Positions 12,890 to 27,150 of a DNA stretch of 64,000 nucleotides are shown piece by piece. The DNA lies in NCBI RefSeq assembly GCF_032884065.1, contig NC_088872.1, positions 1,240,001 to 1,304,000 on the forward strand, read 5' to 3'. Position 1 is the stretch's first letter, and the number at the start of each line of letters is the position of its first letter. The DNA comes from Artemia franciscana (Eukaryota > Arthropoda > Branchiopoda > Anostraca > Artemiidae). The notes under the pieces were generated by a model. The model made no database searches, was not told where the DNA came from, and saw only the letters and a program-made list of their open reading frames with translations. A program made the position numbers and the translations under genes.

Positions 12890-13025
12890 CAAAGCTTCAT
12901 TTACGAATCTCAACTACTTTCGAAGACAATAAGAGGCCCTTATTTTGAATTTGACCCCTTTCAGTAGAACTAAATCATTCGTGCTTGCAGATTAGTAGAG
13001 TTTCACCTTTATCAGTGACATAGTT
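12890..13025 (+). repeat. R5 fragment
   Basis: Diverged match to 22560-22680 and 34325-34445: the words tcaact..tttc..aaggcaataa, aactaaatcattc, cagatt..cagagttt occur in order. Short relic without coding content. Confidence 0.55.
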
Positions 13026-13560
13026 GAGGAAAGGGGCAAGAAGGGACATCTGTACCCCCCATAATTTGGAAAAAATATAATTTATTAAGTAGCTTTAAAA
13101 CTGTTGCTTGTTTTAAAGAAAAACTTTTGTATAATTTCTATAGATTTCATTTTTTAAGCAAAGATATACACAGGGGAGGGTAATTTTCAAACTCTAAGAG
13201 TCAGTTTTTCCTTCCAATTGGCATCCCCGGTAATTTTGCTTCATTTAAGGTTTCTGCCGCAATGATGCCAAGATTGGTTCAGATTTTCTGAATGATCTTT
13301 GTCAAACAATGCCCAACGGATAAGTTAATAATTCTAACTTTTTTTTTTGAATACTGTAAAATTTGAAATGTGGTTGCTATTTCAACGTGGGAAATATGTC
13401 ACAATATAATGTTACAGAATCTGCAGTAATGCTCAGACTTATCCTGTATTTTTACTTAGGCTGGGCTTTTACTCTGCCTATGATTTTTGTCGTGGCCCGC
13501 TCATATCAATGCTATTTATAAATATAAATCGATGAACACTCAAAAAAATCAATCTAATAA

Positions 13561-13735
13561 AAAATCATAAAAAACAAATACAGAAGAGAGTATAATGAGG
13601 ACTTTTCCCAAGACAGTGAACGAACAAAACTTATTTAAATATTTCGGCCCTATATCGAAGGGCCGTCTTCAGCAAAGAAAATAATAAATAATAACACACT
13701 TACAATAAAATTTTATTTTATAGACTACGTGGCAG
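13561..13735. repeat. R3 interspersed repeat
   Basis: Shares the caagacagtgaacg, ttcggccct..cgaagggccg and cagcaaa words with copies at ~6000 and 52916. The core forms a 7-bp stem (cggccct/agggccg). Confidence 0.65.
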
Positions 13736-14990
13736 TCTTTTAACAATATGTCGCTATGTAAATACCAAATGTGAAATACCATGTAAAATACCAAAAAAAA
13801 ATAATTCAGTCGTTGATAATATAATTTTATAATTTTACTTATAATTAAACTTTTACCCCCATAATTAGAGTATTTTAATCTCTCAGATTTTTTCTGCGTG
13901 TTTATCGCACGAGAGGCGGACTAGATTTGTTAATCAAGCTATTTTTGTTAAGGACTTCTGTGATATCTTTAAAAAATTATGCCTGCAGATAGCAGATAGC
14001 AGTCTTATTGGCATTGACATCTTATTCGTGAGCAAAAAGTTGCTAAAGACGACGAACTAATAAAGTTAATAAAAGTCTGTCCGAAAATGTTATGTTAGAT
14101 GATTACACTAGAAAAAAAGAAAAATGCTGAATAAAGTTAACTTTATACTATACGAAAGAAGAACAGAAATAAATTTAATGCAAAGAAAGCACGCTTGTGG
14201 TTATTACTAAGTTTCAGCGGAATCTCTGACTCCACGTCTAATGTTAGCCATCTTAAAAAAAAAAAAATAGAAAAAAACTGCTAAACTGAGGATCTGTTTT
14301 AATGGACTTAGTATCGAAGTCACTCATTTTTAGAACCTGAATGATATGTCTGAAATGGTGTTGTCTCAACAAGAACATTTTCAAAAATCTATGTTTAAAG
14401 GAGTTCCTAACTTGGGATATTATGGTAAAATTTTCAAAGGATTGCTCTATAATTTTCATCCTGGTCGATTATTTGTTAAAATTCGATGGTTGGCTTTGTC
14501 AAATAAATGGGAATCTTCTCCCTTCATCCATCCCCTGGATACGGACTTGCTATTATTTATTTGTTTTTGTTGGCACAAGTTATTTTTTCTAGTACAATCA
14601 TTGGTTCTTATATAGGCAACGTGCAATTTAAATGTATTTAAAGCCTTACATTTTGTAAGGTTGCCAAACTTTTGTTTTTGATGTAATTAATCGCAGGATA
14701 TATGTCCATAGAAATCTTACACATTAGCATTAGAGTATTGACATCATTTTTCAGATATTGTGTTTGTACGACGCAGTGTTATATTTCTGTTTTTCGTTTG
14801 GAGCATTTTGTTTGAAAAATTATTTAAGATCGATAAAAAGAATTTGTATATTTAACTGATTAAAATAGGGCCGTTGTTTTCTTATTGGGACTTGATTGTA
14901 TTAGGGCATAGATTTATGAAATCTGATCCTGTGTCAAACATTTAGTTCAAAGCGGGAAAGATTTAGTTTATATTTAGTAAGTAAGTAGTT
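13736..14990. other. No gene seen
   Basis: AT-rich; the frames at 14341-14615 overlap each other and show no conserved motif. No RNA gene recognised. Confidence 0.4.
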
Positions 14991-15914
14991 TTATTGCCCG
15001 AAAAATCACAAGGAATAAAAATGGAGTATAACAAAGGAAACAAAAAAGTTAAGTCACACTAGGGAACGTCACCAAACGTATTTACACATTGTGTACATTA
15101 GCAAAACCACTGGTACAAGATGGCTAGCCATGGGTTCGCTCTTCCCTTAGCGTTTTTCAGAAAATTCTCGGCGACACGGTTAACACAGACTGTAGGATCG
15201 GATACACCATAATTACGCATGATATAGGAGTTACTCGTCCATGGTGGAAGTCTCAGATGGAACTATCACGAGTCGAAAAAACAGAACTCTTACTTTTGCA
15301 CACTGAGCGGACAACAGGTATTTCCTAAAGGGTGCTACATACAACACACGTGGAAGGGCAATGACATTATACATCGATGCAAGATCTTTATGGCAGAACC
15401 GATGTCTGTTACCAATAACTGATCCGTTGGCAATCTGGATTTTCACTTCTACGTGGCACACAAGCAGCGTCCCGGTGGAGAGAAGGCTTCGACCGATTGG
15501 AAAACTAAGGCAATTAAAATCTCAGATAGCCTCATAACTGAATCACCCAAAGGGATTTCTTCTTCCCACTGGTCCTCATTGAAAACCAAAACGGCAGATT
15601 TTGACACATCAAACGACAAACCTACGTTATTGTATTACCTATTCAACACGTCAAAATTCTTCGATAGTTTAAATTAATATAATATTATAATATATAATAA
15701 TTTATTATATATATATATATGATTTATTATAATAGTTATCAATCCCTCTTAAAACACAGGAAGTAGCTACTAGGGCTTGCATCGGCAAAACACTATTGTT
15801 GTACGAACTTGGAGACACAACCGAGCCATGCCTAACTCTTTTACGGACCGAAGCGGTTGAGATTCGTAAAGTATACCTTTCAGGAATAGGACCAGGGGCT
15901 GAAATATAATCCAC
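14991..15914 (-). pseudogene. Decayed non-LTR reverse transcriptase, C-terminal half
   Basis: On the minus strand, 15914-15740 encodes a palm-domain piece with VRHGSVVSPSSYN, close to the RGVRQGSVLSP signature of non-LTR reverse transcriptases, followed by LPMQALV. After ~70 bases of AT-rich filler, 15640-15520 encodes VGLSFDVSKSAVLVFN (the segment normally just after the catalytic FADD), and 15460-15060 encodes, with several frameshifts and stops, ALPRVLYVAPF, KVRVLFFRL, RLPPWTSNSYI and NYGVSDPTVCVNRVAEN, typical of the region downstream of the thumb. The catalytic FADD box is missing, replaced by TA-rich sequence. The minus-strand 3' end has AATAAA followed by a short cttacttact tail at about 14985-15000. 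Certainly non-functional; the clade is uncertain. Confidence 0.65.
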
Positions 15915-16009
15915 TATAAATCATACAAACATAAAATCAGTGCATATAGCGGCAATAAACACATAAAATAATATTTTCTGTTTATTTTGTAGTTAGGAAG
16001 CGAGGGAGA
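15915..16009. other. Short AT-rich spacer
   Basis: No feature recognised between the reverse-transcriptase relic and the reverse-oriented R5/R4 unit. Confidence 0.4.
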
Positions 16010-16295
16010 TGCATAAAAGGGTACATTTTAATGCTAGTTTATCTCACCTCTCATTGAGCCTCTAGGTAAACTCAGATTTCGTTCAAAGGGAGAGGCTTGG
16101 GAAGGATGGAGGGAAAAATAAATGTATAATACTCTGGGCCGTTTCCAGGACTATTCTTTTGGGGGTTGTCTGCTTTTTATTTTTTTTTTTTGGGGGGGGG
16201 GGAAGAAAGCATATGGAATCAATATGAAACCCTTCTTACTTTCTGTAATATTTCTGGTCTACGCTGTTAGTATGAAAATTAAGAGTAACATTTAA
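16010..16295 (-). repeat. R5/R4 repeat unit, reverse orientation, cut by retrotransposon copy 1
   Basis: Reverse complement of the start of R5 (cctccactatccctaaatc.., as at 33430) at 16020-16125, then of the aagtcctggatacggccct block (16128-16165), then of one R4 arm (acgctgttagtatgaaaatt, 16261-16280), ending abruptly at catttaa (16295) where the retrotransposon begins. The missing continuation of R4 (attaaaccccaaaatgag) is found at 26414, right after copy 2 of the same retrotransposon. Confidence 0.65.
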
Positions 16296-16984
16296 CGGAA
16301 ATATCAATACTAGCTGCAGATTTTAAGCAAATTCTTGAAATCGTAAAAGAAAATGGCAATAAATTAGACAGCTTATGCAATCAATTAGGTACTCTTACTA
16401 CAAGGGTCGATAATCTGGATAAAGAACATTCGGCTCTTAAAAATAAGATGGTTAATAGTGAATCGAAAATTGAAAAAAATTGAAAATGATACGTCCTGCC
16501 TCAATTTGCAATTAAAAATTTGTACCGATGAATTAATAAAATTAAAAAGAAAAAATGAAGATTCAATGTGTCGGATTGTGAAATTGGAAGCCGCCAAGTT
16601 AGAAAATAATATCATCATATGGAATGCAGTTTGTGAGGATATTGATAATGCTAAAGCTTTATTTACAGAAGTTGTTCGCCATGGATTAGAATTGCCTGAA
16701 GTAAATTTTGCAATCTCGCAATATGACAGAAATCGTAAATTCTTAAAGGTGACACTAAATAAAAAGACAAGTTTTCTATTATAAAAAATTCCAGCAAGCT
16801 GAAGGACAAGACATTTCATGGAAATAATAGCAACTTGTTTATTAGTGATGATGTGCCAGCCGAAATTCGCAAAATACGTAAGCTGATTTTAGCGAAACGG
16901 GATAAATTGCGGAAGATTCCTAAATATGAGGCATGGATATCAAAGGGGATTCAGACAAACTTGTTTGTGAAAAGACCTGACTGA
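16295..16984 (+). pseudogene. Non-LTR retrotransposon ORF1 protein, 5'-truncated and frameshifted (copy 1)
   Basis: Encodes the RNA-binding/chaperone-type ORF1 protein of a non-LTR element. Frame 1 (16295-16485) has a heptad-like coiled-coil segment with the words KLDSLCNQLG and RVDNLDKEHSALKNK. The next segment (16458-16784, shifted frame) continues the coiled coil and then reads LENNIIIWN, typical of the central ORF1 domain. Frame 1 resumes at about 16763 and runs to a TGA at 16982 through SSKLKDKTFHGNNSNLF and VPAEIRKIRKLILAKRDKL, typical of the C-terminal ORF1 domain. So there are two compensating single-base shifts and no visible start codon; the 5' end abuts R4, as expected of 5'-truncated target-primed insertion. 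In copy 2 this region lies in the assembly gap. Confidence 0.7.
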
Positions 16985-17468
16985 TCAATTACAAAATATT
17001 CATTTAGTGATAGCATACCAGAGGTTGACGACTTTCCAAACGTTCAAGGACATGTAGGCCTACATCATAGTTTTCCAAGTGATGTTTCAGTGAGATAAAA
17101 TCATATCGTCTAATAGTAAAGCGCCCTGTTAGTATGTTTTAAAATATACAAGTAGGAAGCGTTTAATCATGTTTTGTCTCGTATTTATTTGTTTTTTAGT
17201 TATCTTCTCACTAATTTTTGTTGCTCTATATATTTATTACGATTCTTTCTCTTTAGTCATCTATTTTTATTATGTTTTTCTAATGGTTTTTCTGAAGCAC
17301 ACAGGGGTCTTTATGAATAGCGGTAGAATATTGAAAGAATTTGTCTTATAATGAAGACATTTCTCTTTTCTTTTCTTAGTTGTTTCTGTGTGAGTTACCT
17401 TTTATTTTGGTTTGTTGGGCGCATGGGTCGTGGTGTGGTTATTCTTGACATGGTGGTAATATTTGATA
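16985..17468 (+). other. ORF1-ORF2 spacer of the retrotransposon (copy 1)
   Basis: T-rich spacer, repeated without indels at 23200-23604. It contains a 60-codon hydrophobic frame (17169-17351) also present in copy 2, but with so recent a duplication this is not evidence of selection. Confidence 0.6.
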
Positions 17469-19795
17469 ATGGATAGAGATAGTGATGGAATTCCATCATC
17501 AAGGTTAAAAGAATTTTAGCGAGATTCTCTTTTGTTTCATTCAGTTTTCCAAAATATTGTAGCTAGTGATAATGAGGATAATAGCAGCATATTAGATATA
17601 CCAAAAAATCAATATTTATTTTTGAATGGATTGGCAAAGAAAAATTCTAGAAAAAGGAGGATATCGTTTTGGAATTGCCGGGGCTGGAGGACTGCAAGGG
17701 ATACAATTGACACTTTTCTATCGACATCAGATACGGACATATTCGGTTTATGCGAAACTTTTTTAGATGAGTTTTCAATTGAAAGTAATCATGTTGATGG
17801 TTATCAATTGTTTCATGTTGGGAGGAGTATGCAAAAGAAAGGTGGTCTTGGTGTCTTAATTAAAAGTTGCATACCAGCCCGCGCAAGACTAGAATTTTTG
17901 CCGATGAATATTGAAATGTTATTTGAATCTTGTGTTGTCGAATGCTTTTTTCCAAATAATGAGAAGATTCTAATCGCAGTTATTTACCGTAGTCCGTTAG
18001 CTAGTCAGATAGAGTTTAGAAATTGTTTTGAAAAATTCATGGATAAATTAGCTAGTCTTAATACTTCTTATCTAGTTATGGGAGATTTTAATATTGACTT
18101 AATGAACCTTGTTTCTTCTAATCAGAATAGACTGGATAGTAACACTTTGAAGTTTTTAGAATGTCCGCTATCTCATGGATTATATCCTGTATGTCTTGTA
18201 CCATCCAGAATAACTGATACGTCAAATTCACTAATTGATAATATTTTTTCACCTGAAAGTGTTGTTAGTACATATGTCATTCCTGATGATTCATCTGATC
18301 ACTGCATACATATGGCTGATTTTTTGCGATATTTCCCGCATAATGAAAAGAAGTCAACAAAGCGAAGAGACTTTGGGGAAAGAAATTTGTTAAAATTGAA
18401 AGAAGCACTCGGTGATGAAGGGTGGAGTTCAGTAATTGAAGAAATGGATCCGGATCAATCCTTAGATAACTTTTATAATATATTGACTGAGAAGCTTGAT
18501 AATTTTTGCCCGTATAGAAATCTGAAAGGAAAGAGGCATACACCAAGAAAACCATGGGTAAATGCATCGCTTTTGAGGTCTATTAATGAAAAAAATCGCT
18601 TATATAAAATTAAAATCAAGTATCCCACTGAAATAAATATAATACGTTTCAAAACTATAAGAATCTGTTATTAAGGATTCTTAGAGAAAATGAAAGAGTG
18701 TATTATGAAAATTCTTTTAAAAATTCTGATTCTCCTTGAAAAACTTGGAATTTAATTAAGGAGAAAATTGGAAAAAATAAAAAGCTATCACATCCTGAGG
18801 TATTAATTAATACAAATGGTGTAGAAGTTAGAGAACCGCAAGATGTTGCTAATATGTTTAGTGATTATTTTGCTGATGTTGGTCAAGCGATTGTTTCAGC
18901 AGGAATAGATTTGTCCCCTTACAGGTCGCATAAAGAATATTTACCCCCCAATGAATGTACGAGCATATTTCTGGTCCCTGTTAGTTTTGCTGAATTTCAT
19001 AAGATTATCAAAAATATAAAAAATGGTAATTCAGTGGGACATGATGAATTATCAACAAATTTGTTAAAGAGTATTGCCGGAGTTATTTTTGAACCACTTA
19101 TCCACATTTTCAATTTGAGTATCAATTCAGGTATATTTCCTAGTAGATGGAAAATTGCCCGAGTAATTCCGTTGTATAAACAAGGCGATAAATCTGATGT
19201 AAGTAATTATCGTCCAATTGCAATTTTATCGCCATTATCTAAAGTGTTTGAAAAAATTTTAAAAGAAAGGATTTCTAGCTATCTAGATAAAATAAATTTC
19301 TTTACCAAATATCAATTAGGATTTAGGGCAAACCGTTCGACAGAACAAGCAGTTGCAGCTCTTTTATTAGAAATAAATGATTGTTTAGATGATAATTTCC
19401 ATGTGGCTACTGTTTTCTATGATATAAAAAAAGCATTTGACACTTTAAATCATGAAATTCTTCTTGACAAAATGATAAATTCCGGCATAAGAGGGAAAGG
19501 ATTGCAAATTATTAAATCATACCTATGCGGACGCAAAATCACAATAAATGTCGGTGGAAAAATGACTAATTTAAAAAGTCTTACTGATATTGGTGTCCCC
19601 CAAGGCTCAGTATTAGGTCCATTTTTATTTTTGATCTATATTAATGATCTTCCCCGAGGTTTGCATGAGAATATTAGCCATGCAGTTCTATTTGCAGATG
19701 ATACAGCTATAACAGTTAAAGCTAGGGATTCATTGACATTGATTGAAAATCTGACTATAAGTGTTATTTCAGTTAATCGATGGTTTCGTGATTTG
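17469..19795 (+). pseudogene. Non-LTR retrotransposon ORF2: endonuclease-reverse transcriptase (copy 1), broken
   Basis: ORF2 normally nicks the target and copies the element RNA. From the ATG at 17469 the frame holds an apurinic-type endonuclease (EEP) domain: SFWNCRG, GLCETF, VMGDFN and DSSDH motifs up to about 18300. The reverse-transcriptase domain follows (about 18665 on): YDIKKAFDTLNH (motif A), GVPQGSVLGP (motif B) and LFADDT (motif C, 19690-19710). Damage: TAG at 17517-17519 (GAG in copy 2), TGA at 18737-18739 (CGA in copy 2), and a one-base shift near 18655 shared with copy 2 that separates the two domains. After about 19795 the frame runs into a Helitron minisatellite, so thumb and C-terminal region are lost. 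Motifs fit the CR1/L2/Jockey superfamily. Confidence 0.9.
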
Positions 19796-20278
19796 TGTCC
19801 GGGTGTCCCAGTCTATAATTTCTCTTTGAGGTTCCCGGTCGTCACTTATATTCCCTCTGTCTCGGTCGTCATTTGTGTCCCGGTCTGTAATTTCTCTTTG
19901 AGTGTTTTATCTTTTTAGTTTTTTTTTAGTTTTTTACCTTTTTTCTTTTTTCAGTTTTCTTTTTCTTCTTTATTTTTCAGCGTCACTATGAAGTACATAT
20001 CGACGAACCTTTGTTTTTTTAACTTAAATCTGGTAGGCATTGATGACCTTATCCAAGTCAAAATCCCAAACCCAATCATCATCGCTATCATTTTCAGGTT
20101 CTTCAGTCATTTTACAATTAAACATTTTTCCGTGAACAAATGTCTTAAATACCATTAATGACGTCACCGTCATAGCAAAAATGACGACAACTAATTTCAT
20201 GACGTCAGCCGACACAGAAACATGACGTCACCTGATCCACAGATCCACAGACAGACAACTTATTTTTATATATATAGA
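19796..20278 (-). mobile_element. Helitron fragment with 5' terminus (truncated at left)
   Basis: Holds, from right to left: a Helitron 5' end (minus strand TC at 20278-20277, then tatatatataaaaataag and ttgtctgtctg), the gacgtca-rich leader (20155-20240), the start of the Helitron first frame ([12 protein letters not shown], about 20130-20090), a T-rich tract (19910-19985) and a tcccggtcgtcattt minisatellite (19796-19910). It joins directly to the broken reverse transcriptase, with no 3' hairpin. Confidence 0.65.

Positions 20279-20355
<77 letters not shown>
20279..20355. repeat. (TA)n microsatellite
   Basis: About 77 bp of TA with one early tg interruption, immediately outside the Helitron 5' terminus. 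Confidence 0.95.
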
Positions 20356-23099
<2,744 letters not shown>

Positions 23100-23199
23100 N
23101 NNNNNNNNNNNNNNNNNNNNNNNNNNNNNNNNNNNNNNNNNNNNNNNNNNNNNNNNNNNNNNNNNNNNNNNNNNNNNNNNNNNNNNNNNNNNNNNNNNN
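23100..23199. other. Assembly gap (100 N)
   Basis: Exactly 100 Ns, the usual placeholder for a join of unknown size. Left flank corresponds to position 34874 of the second R5 copy; right flank corresponds to position 17064 of retrotransposon copy 1. Confidence 0.99.
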
Positions 23200-23604
23200 A
23201 TCATAGTTTTCCAAGTGATGTTTCAGTGAGATAAAATCATATCGTCTAATAGTAAAGCGCCCTGTTAGTATGTTTTAAAATATACAAGTAGGAAGCGTTT
23301 AATCATGTTTTGTCTCGTATTTATTTGTTTTTTAGTTATCTTCTCACTACTTTTTGTTGCTCTATATATTTATTACGATTCTTTCTCTTTAGTCATCTAT
23401 TTTTATTATGTTTTTCTAATGGTTTTTCTGAAGCACACAGGGGTCTTTATGAATAGCGGTAGAATATTGAAAGAATTTGTCTTAGAATGAAGACATTTCT
23501 CTTTTCTTTTCTTAGTTGTTTCTGTGTGAGTTACCTTTTATTTTGGTTTGTTGGGCGCATGGGTCGTGGTGTGGTTATTCTTGACATGGTGGTAATATTT
23601 GATA
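23200..23604 (+). other. ORF1-ORF2 spacer of the retrotransposon (copy 2)
   Basis: Gapless match to 17064-17468. The ORF1 region upstream is lost in the assembly gap. Confidence 0.7.
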
Positions 23605-24807
23605 ATGGATAGAGATAGTGATGGAATTCCATCATCAAGGTTAAAAGAATTTGAGCGAGATTCTCTTTTGTTTCATTCAGTTTTCCAAAATATTGTAGCT
23701 AGTGATAATGAGGATAATAGCAGCATATTAGATATACCAAAAAATCAATATTTATTTTTGAATGGAATGGCAAAGAAAAATTCTAGAACAAGGAGGATAT
23801 CGTTTTGGAATTGCCGAGGCTGGGGGACTGCAAGGGATACAATTGACACTTTTCTATCGACATCAGATACGGACATATTCGGTTTATGCGAAACTTTTTT
23901 AGATGAGTTTTCAATTGAAAGTAATCATGTTGATGGTTATCAATTGTTTCATGTTGAAAGGAGTATGCAAAAGAAAGGTGGTCTTGGTGTCTTAATTAAA
24001 AGTTGCACACCAGCCCGTGCAAGACTAGAATTTTTGCCGATGAATATTGAAATGTTATTTGAATCTTGTGTTGTCGAATGCTTTTTTCCAAATAATGAGA
24101 AGATTCTAATCGCAGTTATTTACCGTAGTCCGTCAGCTAGTCAGATAGAGTTTAGAAATTGTTTTGAAAAATTCATGGATAAATTAGCTAGTCTTAATAC
24201 TTCTTATCTAGTTATGGGAGATTTTAATATTGACTTAATGAACCTTGTTTCTTCTAATCAGAATAGACTGGATAGTAACACTTTGAAGTTTTTAGAATGT
24301 CCGCTATCTCATGGATTATATCCTGTATGTCTTGTACCATCCAAAATAACTGATACGTCAAATTCACTAATTGATAATATTTTTTCACCTGAAAGTGTTG
24401 TTAGTACATATGTCATTCCTGATGATTCATCTGATCACTGCATACTTATGGCTGATTTTTTGCGATATTTCCCGCATAATGAAAAGAAGTCAACAAAGCG
24501 AAGAGACTTTGGGGAAAGAAATTTGTTAAAATTGAAAGAAGCACTCGGTGATGAAGGGTGGAGTTCAGTAATTGATGAAATGGATCCGGATCAATCCTTA
24601 GATAACTTTTATAATATATTGACTGAGAAGCTTGATAATTTTTGCCCGTATAGAAATCTGAAAGGAAAGAGGCATACACCAAGAAAACCATGGGTAAATG
24701 CATCGCTTTTGAGGTCTATTAATGAAAAAAATCGCTTATATAAAATTAAAATGAAGTATCCCACTGAAATAAATATAATACGTTTCAAAACTATAAGAAT
24801 CTGTTAG
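23605..24807 (+). CDS. Retrotransposon ORF2, endonuclease domain (copy 2)
   Basis: A 400-codon open frame from the ATG at 23605. It encodes the EEP-type endonuclease that nicks target DNA for target-primed reverse transcription. Visible catalytic residues (numbered from this Met): N69 in WNCRG, E96 in GLCET, D206/N208 in MGDFN, and S276-D277-H278. It then runs into the linker (KPWVNASLLRSINEKNR) and stops at TAG 24805-24807, because of a one-base shift near 24790 also present in copy 1. About 20 substitutions and no indel separate it, with the following RT part, from copy 1; the nonsense codon of copy 1 (17517) is GAG here. As the reverse transcriptase is out of frame, it is probably a dead element despite the open frame. 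Confidence 0.85.
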   Translation: MDRDSDGIPSSRLKEFERDSLLFHSVFQNIVASDNEDNSSILDIPKNQYLFLNGMAKKNSRTRRISFWNCRGWGTARDTIDTFLSTSDTDIFGLCETFLDEFSIESNHVDGYQLFHVERSMQKKGGLGVLIKSCTPARARLEFLPMNIEMLFESCVVECFFPNNEKILIAVIYRSPSASQIEFRNCFEKFMDKLASLNTSYLVMGDFNIDLMNLVSSNQNRLDSNTLKFLECPLSHGLYPVCLVPSKITDTSNSLIDNIFSPESVVSTYVIPDDSSDHCILMADFLRYFPHNEKKSTKRRDFGERNLLKLKEALGDEGWSSVIDEMDPDQSLDNFYNILTEKLDNFCPYRNLKGKRHTPRKPWVNASLLRSINEKNRLYKIKMKYPTEINIIRFKTIRIC

Positions 24808-25679
24808 TAAGGATTCTTAGAGAAAATGAAAGAGTGTATTATGAAAATTCATTTAAAAATTCTGATTCTCCTCGAAAAACTTGGAATTTAATTAAGGAGA
24901 AAATTGGAAAAAATAAAAAGCTATCACATCCTGAGGTATTAATTAATACAAATGGTGTAGAAGTTAGAGAACCGCAAGATGTTGCTAATATGTTTAGTGA
25001 TTATTTTGCTGATGTTGGTCAAGCGATTGTTTCAGCAGGAATAGATTTGTCCCCTTACAGGTCGCATAAAGAATATTTACCCCCCAATGAATGTACGAGC
25101 ATATTTCTGGTCCCTGTTAGTTTTGCTGAATTTCATAAGATTATCAAAAATATAAAAAATGGTAATTCAGTGGGACATGATGAATTATCAACAAATTTGT
25201 TAAAGAGTATTGCCGGAGTTATTTTTGAACCACTTATCCACATTTTCAATTTGAGTATCAATTCAGGTATATTTCCTAGTAGATGGAAAATTGCCCGAGT
25301 AATTCCGTTGTATAAACAAGGCGATAAATCTGATGTAAGTAATTATCGTCCAATTGCAATTTTATCGCCATTATCTAAAGTGTTTGAAAAAATTTTAAAA
25401 GAAAGGATTTCTAGCTATCTAGATAAAATAAATTTCTTTACCAAATATCAATTAGGATTTAGGGCAAACCGTTCGACAGAACAAGCAGTTGCAGCTCTTT
25501 TATTAGAAATAAATGATTGTTTAGATGATGATTTCCATGTGGCTACTGTTTTCTATGATATAAAAAAAGCATTTGACACTTTAAATCATGAAATTCTTCT
25601 TGACAAAATGATAAATTCCGGCATAAGAGGGAAAGGATTGCAAATTATTAAATCATACATATGCGGACGCAAAATCACA
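24808..25679 (+). pseudogene. Retrotransposon ORF2, reverse transcriptase N-terminal half (copy 2)
   Basis: Continues ORF2 in the shifted frame (in-frame Met at 24834): SPRKTWNLIKEKIG linker, then the fingers/palm with GNSVGHDELS, VIPLYKQGDKSDVSNYRPI, GFRANRSTEQA and motif A YDIKKAFDTLNH. Homology to copy 1 stops at 25679; motifs B (GVPQGS) and C (FADD) are absent because of an internal deletion that joins directly to the C-terminal region. Confidence 0.85.
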
Positions 25680-26074
25680 AAAATACATTTTGGAAGCATA
25701 TAAAACCCTTACAGGTACTACAAAATAGGGCAATAAGAATACTTGGAAATTTCTTACATCGACCTTCAAAACTTGAAAATGTTTCGGAAACTAAAACATT
25801 ATTCCTCTTCTTAAATTTGTTAGATTTAAATGATATACGAATATTAAATACTTCCATATGGCATTTTCAAATCCAAAATTCTAAAAATTATTTCTATGAC
25901 AAATCTCTGTTAATCTTACTTCCTCGTTCGGATTGTCGGAGGTCTAGGATGTATCAAATTCCTTTTGTAAGCTCTGAAAGGTCAAAGTTTTCGATTAGAT
26001 ACCAAATACCCTTCATTGCTAACAATCTTAAGCTGAATGATAAAATTCTGTTTGATCCATCCCAAAAGTCTTAG
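25680..26074 (+). pseudogene. Retrotransposon ORF2, C-terminal region (copy 2)
   Basis: An open frame (26074 TAG end) in a different register reads HIKPLQVLQNRAIRIL, the usual conserved segment downstream of the RT thumb in CR1/L2/Jockey-type ORF2, followed by LLDLNDIRILNTSIWHF and the basic C-terminal tail ending near DKILFDPSQKS. It is joined to the palm by the internal deletion at about 25679. Copy 1 lacks this region, so the two copies are complementary fragments. Confidence 0.8.
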
Positions 26075-26413
26075 CAAAAATCTCAGCTAAATTTAAAAAA
26101 GCAAATATTAAAGATTGTTTGCTAAAAATTTTGATTATTCACCATTGATGATGGAAATTTAAATTATTTGATCTTCTTATTTGTGTGTTTGTCTTTGTGT
26201 CCCTGTGTCTGGGACGGCCTCCCACGCCCCTCCTGCCCGATATTTATATATTTACTTATCTTTTATGAGTTTTTTTCTATTTTGTGTGTGTTCTACCGAT
26301 GTTGATGTTTTTTCTTATGTTTTTGCACTGTCCCAGCCTTACGAGCTCTGCTCTCTGTTGGGGCATAATATTGTTTGTATAGAATAAAGAAAAAGTTGAA
26401 AGTTGAAAGTTGA
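26075..26413 (+). other. Retrotransposon 3' UTR and (ttgaaag)n tail
   Basis: Non-coding tail after the ORF2 stop. It contains AATAAA at about 26382 and ends in three tandem copies of a ttgaaag-type heptamer (26394-26413), the sort of short microsatellite tail used by CR1/L2-like elements instead of poly(A). R4 sequence begins right after it. Confidence 0.65.
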
Positions 26414-26580
26414 ATTAAACCCCAAAATGAGCAACATCTTTTCTGCATAGGAGGGGACTTTCCTTTCCTCGTCTTCACCTCAAGGTCGCAAAATCTGAGT
26501 AGATTCTGCAAAATACCCTTTTCTCATTTTGGGGTTTAATATTACTTTTTATTTTCATAAGAACAGCGTACACCAGAAAC
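26414..26580. repeat. R4 fold-back repeat, right part
   Basis: 18-bp perfect inverted repeat: attaaaccccaaaatgag (26414-26431) and its complement at 26523-26540, then the outer arm ttttcataagaacagcg. The left outer arm is missing here but sits at 16261-16295, before copy 1 of the retrotransposon. Confidence 0.7.
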
Positions 26581-26601
26581 ACTCCAGCAATCAAGAGGGA
26601 T

Positions 26602-26821
<220 letters not shown>

Positions 26822-26897
<76 letters not shown>

Positions 26898-26908
26898 GTA
26901 TATATATA
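26822..26908. repeat. (TA)n microsatellite
   Basis: TA array with two interruptions near its right end; directly abuts the Helitron C 3' terminus. Confidence 0.95.
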
Positions 26909-26914
26909 CTAGCT

Positions 26915-26943
26915 GTTGGGGTGGCGCTTCGCGCCACCCCAAC
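26915..26943 (-). repeat. Helitron 3' terminal hairpin (C)
   Basis: 12-bp GC-rich stem (gttggggtggcg / cgccaccccaac) with a short loop, 2 bases inside CTAG on the minus strand. Canonical Helitron 3' end layout; also present at 28592, 30112, 53550 and 54801. Confidence 0.85.
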
Positions 26944-27060
26944 ACCTAGTTGGTGGGGGCGCTTCGCGCCCCCCCAAGCCCCCCCGCGCGCGTAAGTCGT
27001 TACGCGCCATATTAGTTACGCGCCATTGTAGTTGTGTCCCTATGTCCCACCTGTGAATAT

Positions 27061-27146
<86 letters not shown>

Positions 27147-27150
27147 GTTT

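Noticed and set aside
16385-16819. 144-codon minus frame opposite ORF1
   Set aside because: Shadow of the plus-strand ORF1, whose protein features are convincing.
17169-17351. Hydrophobic 60-codon frame conserved in both retrotransposon copies
   Set aside because: Conservation only reflects recent duplication; T-rich sequence naturally encodes Phe/Leu/Ile/Val.
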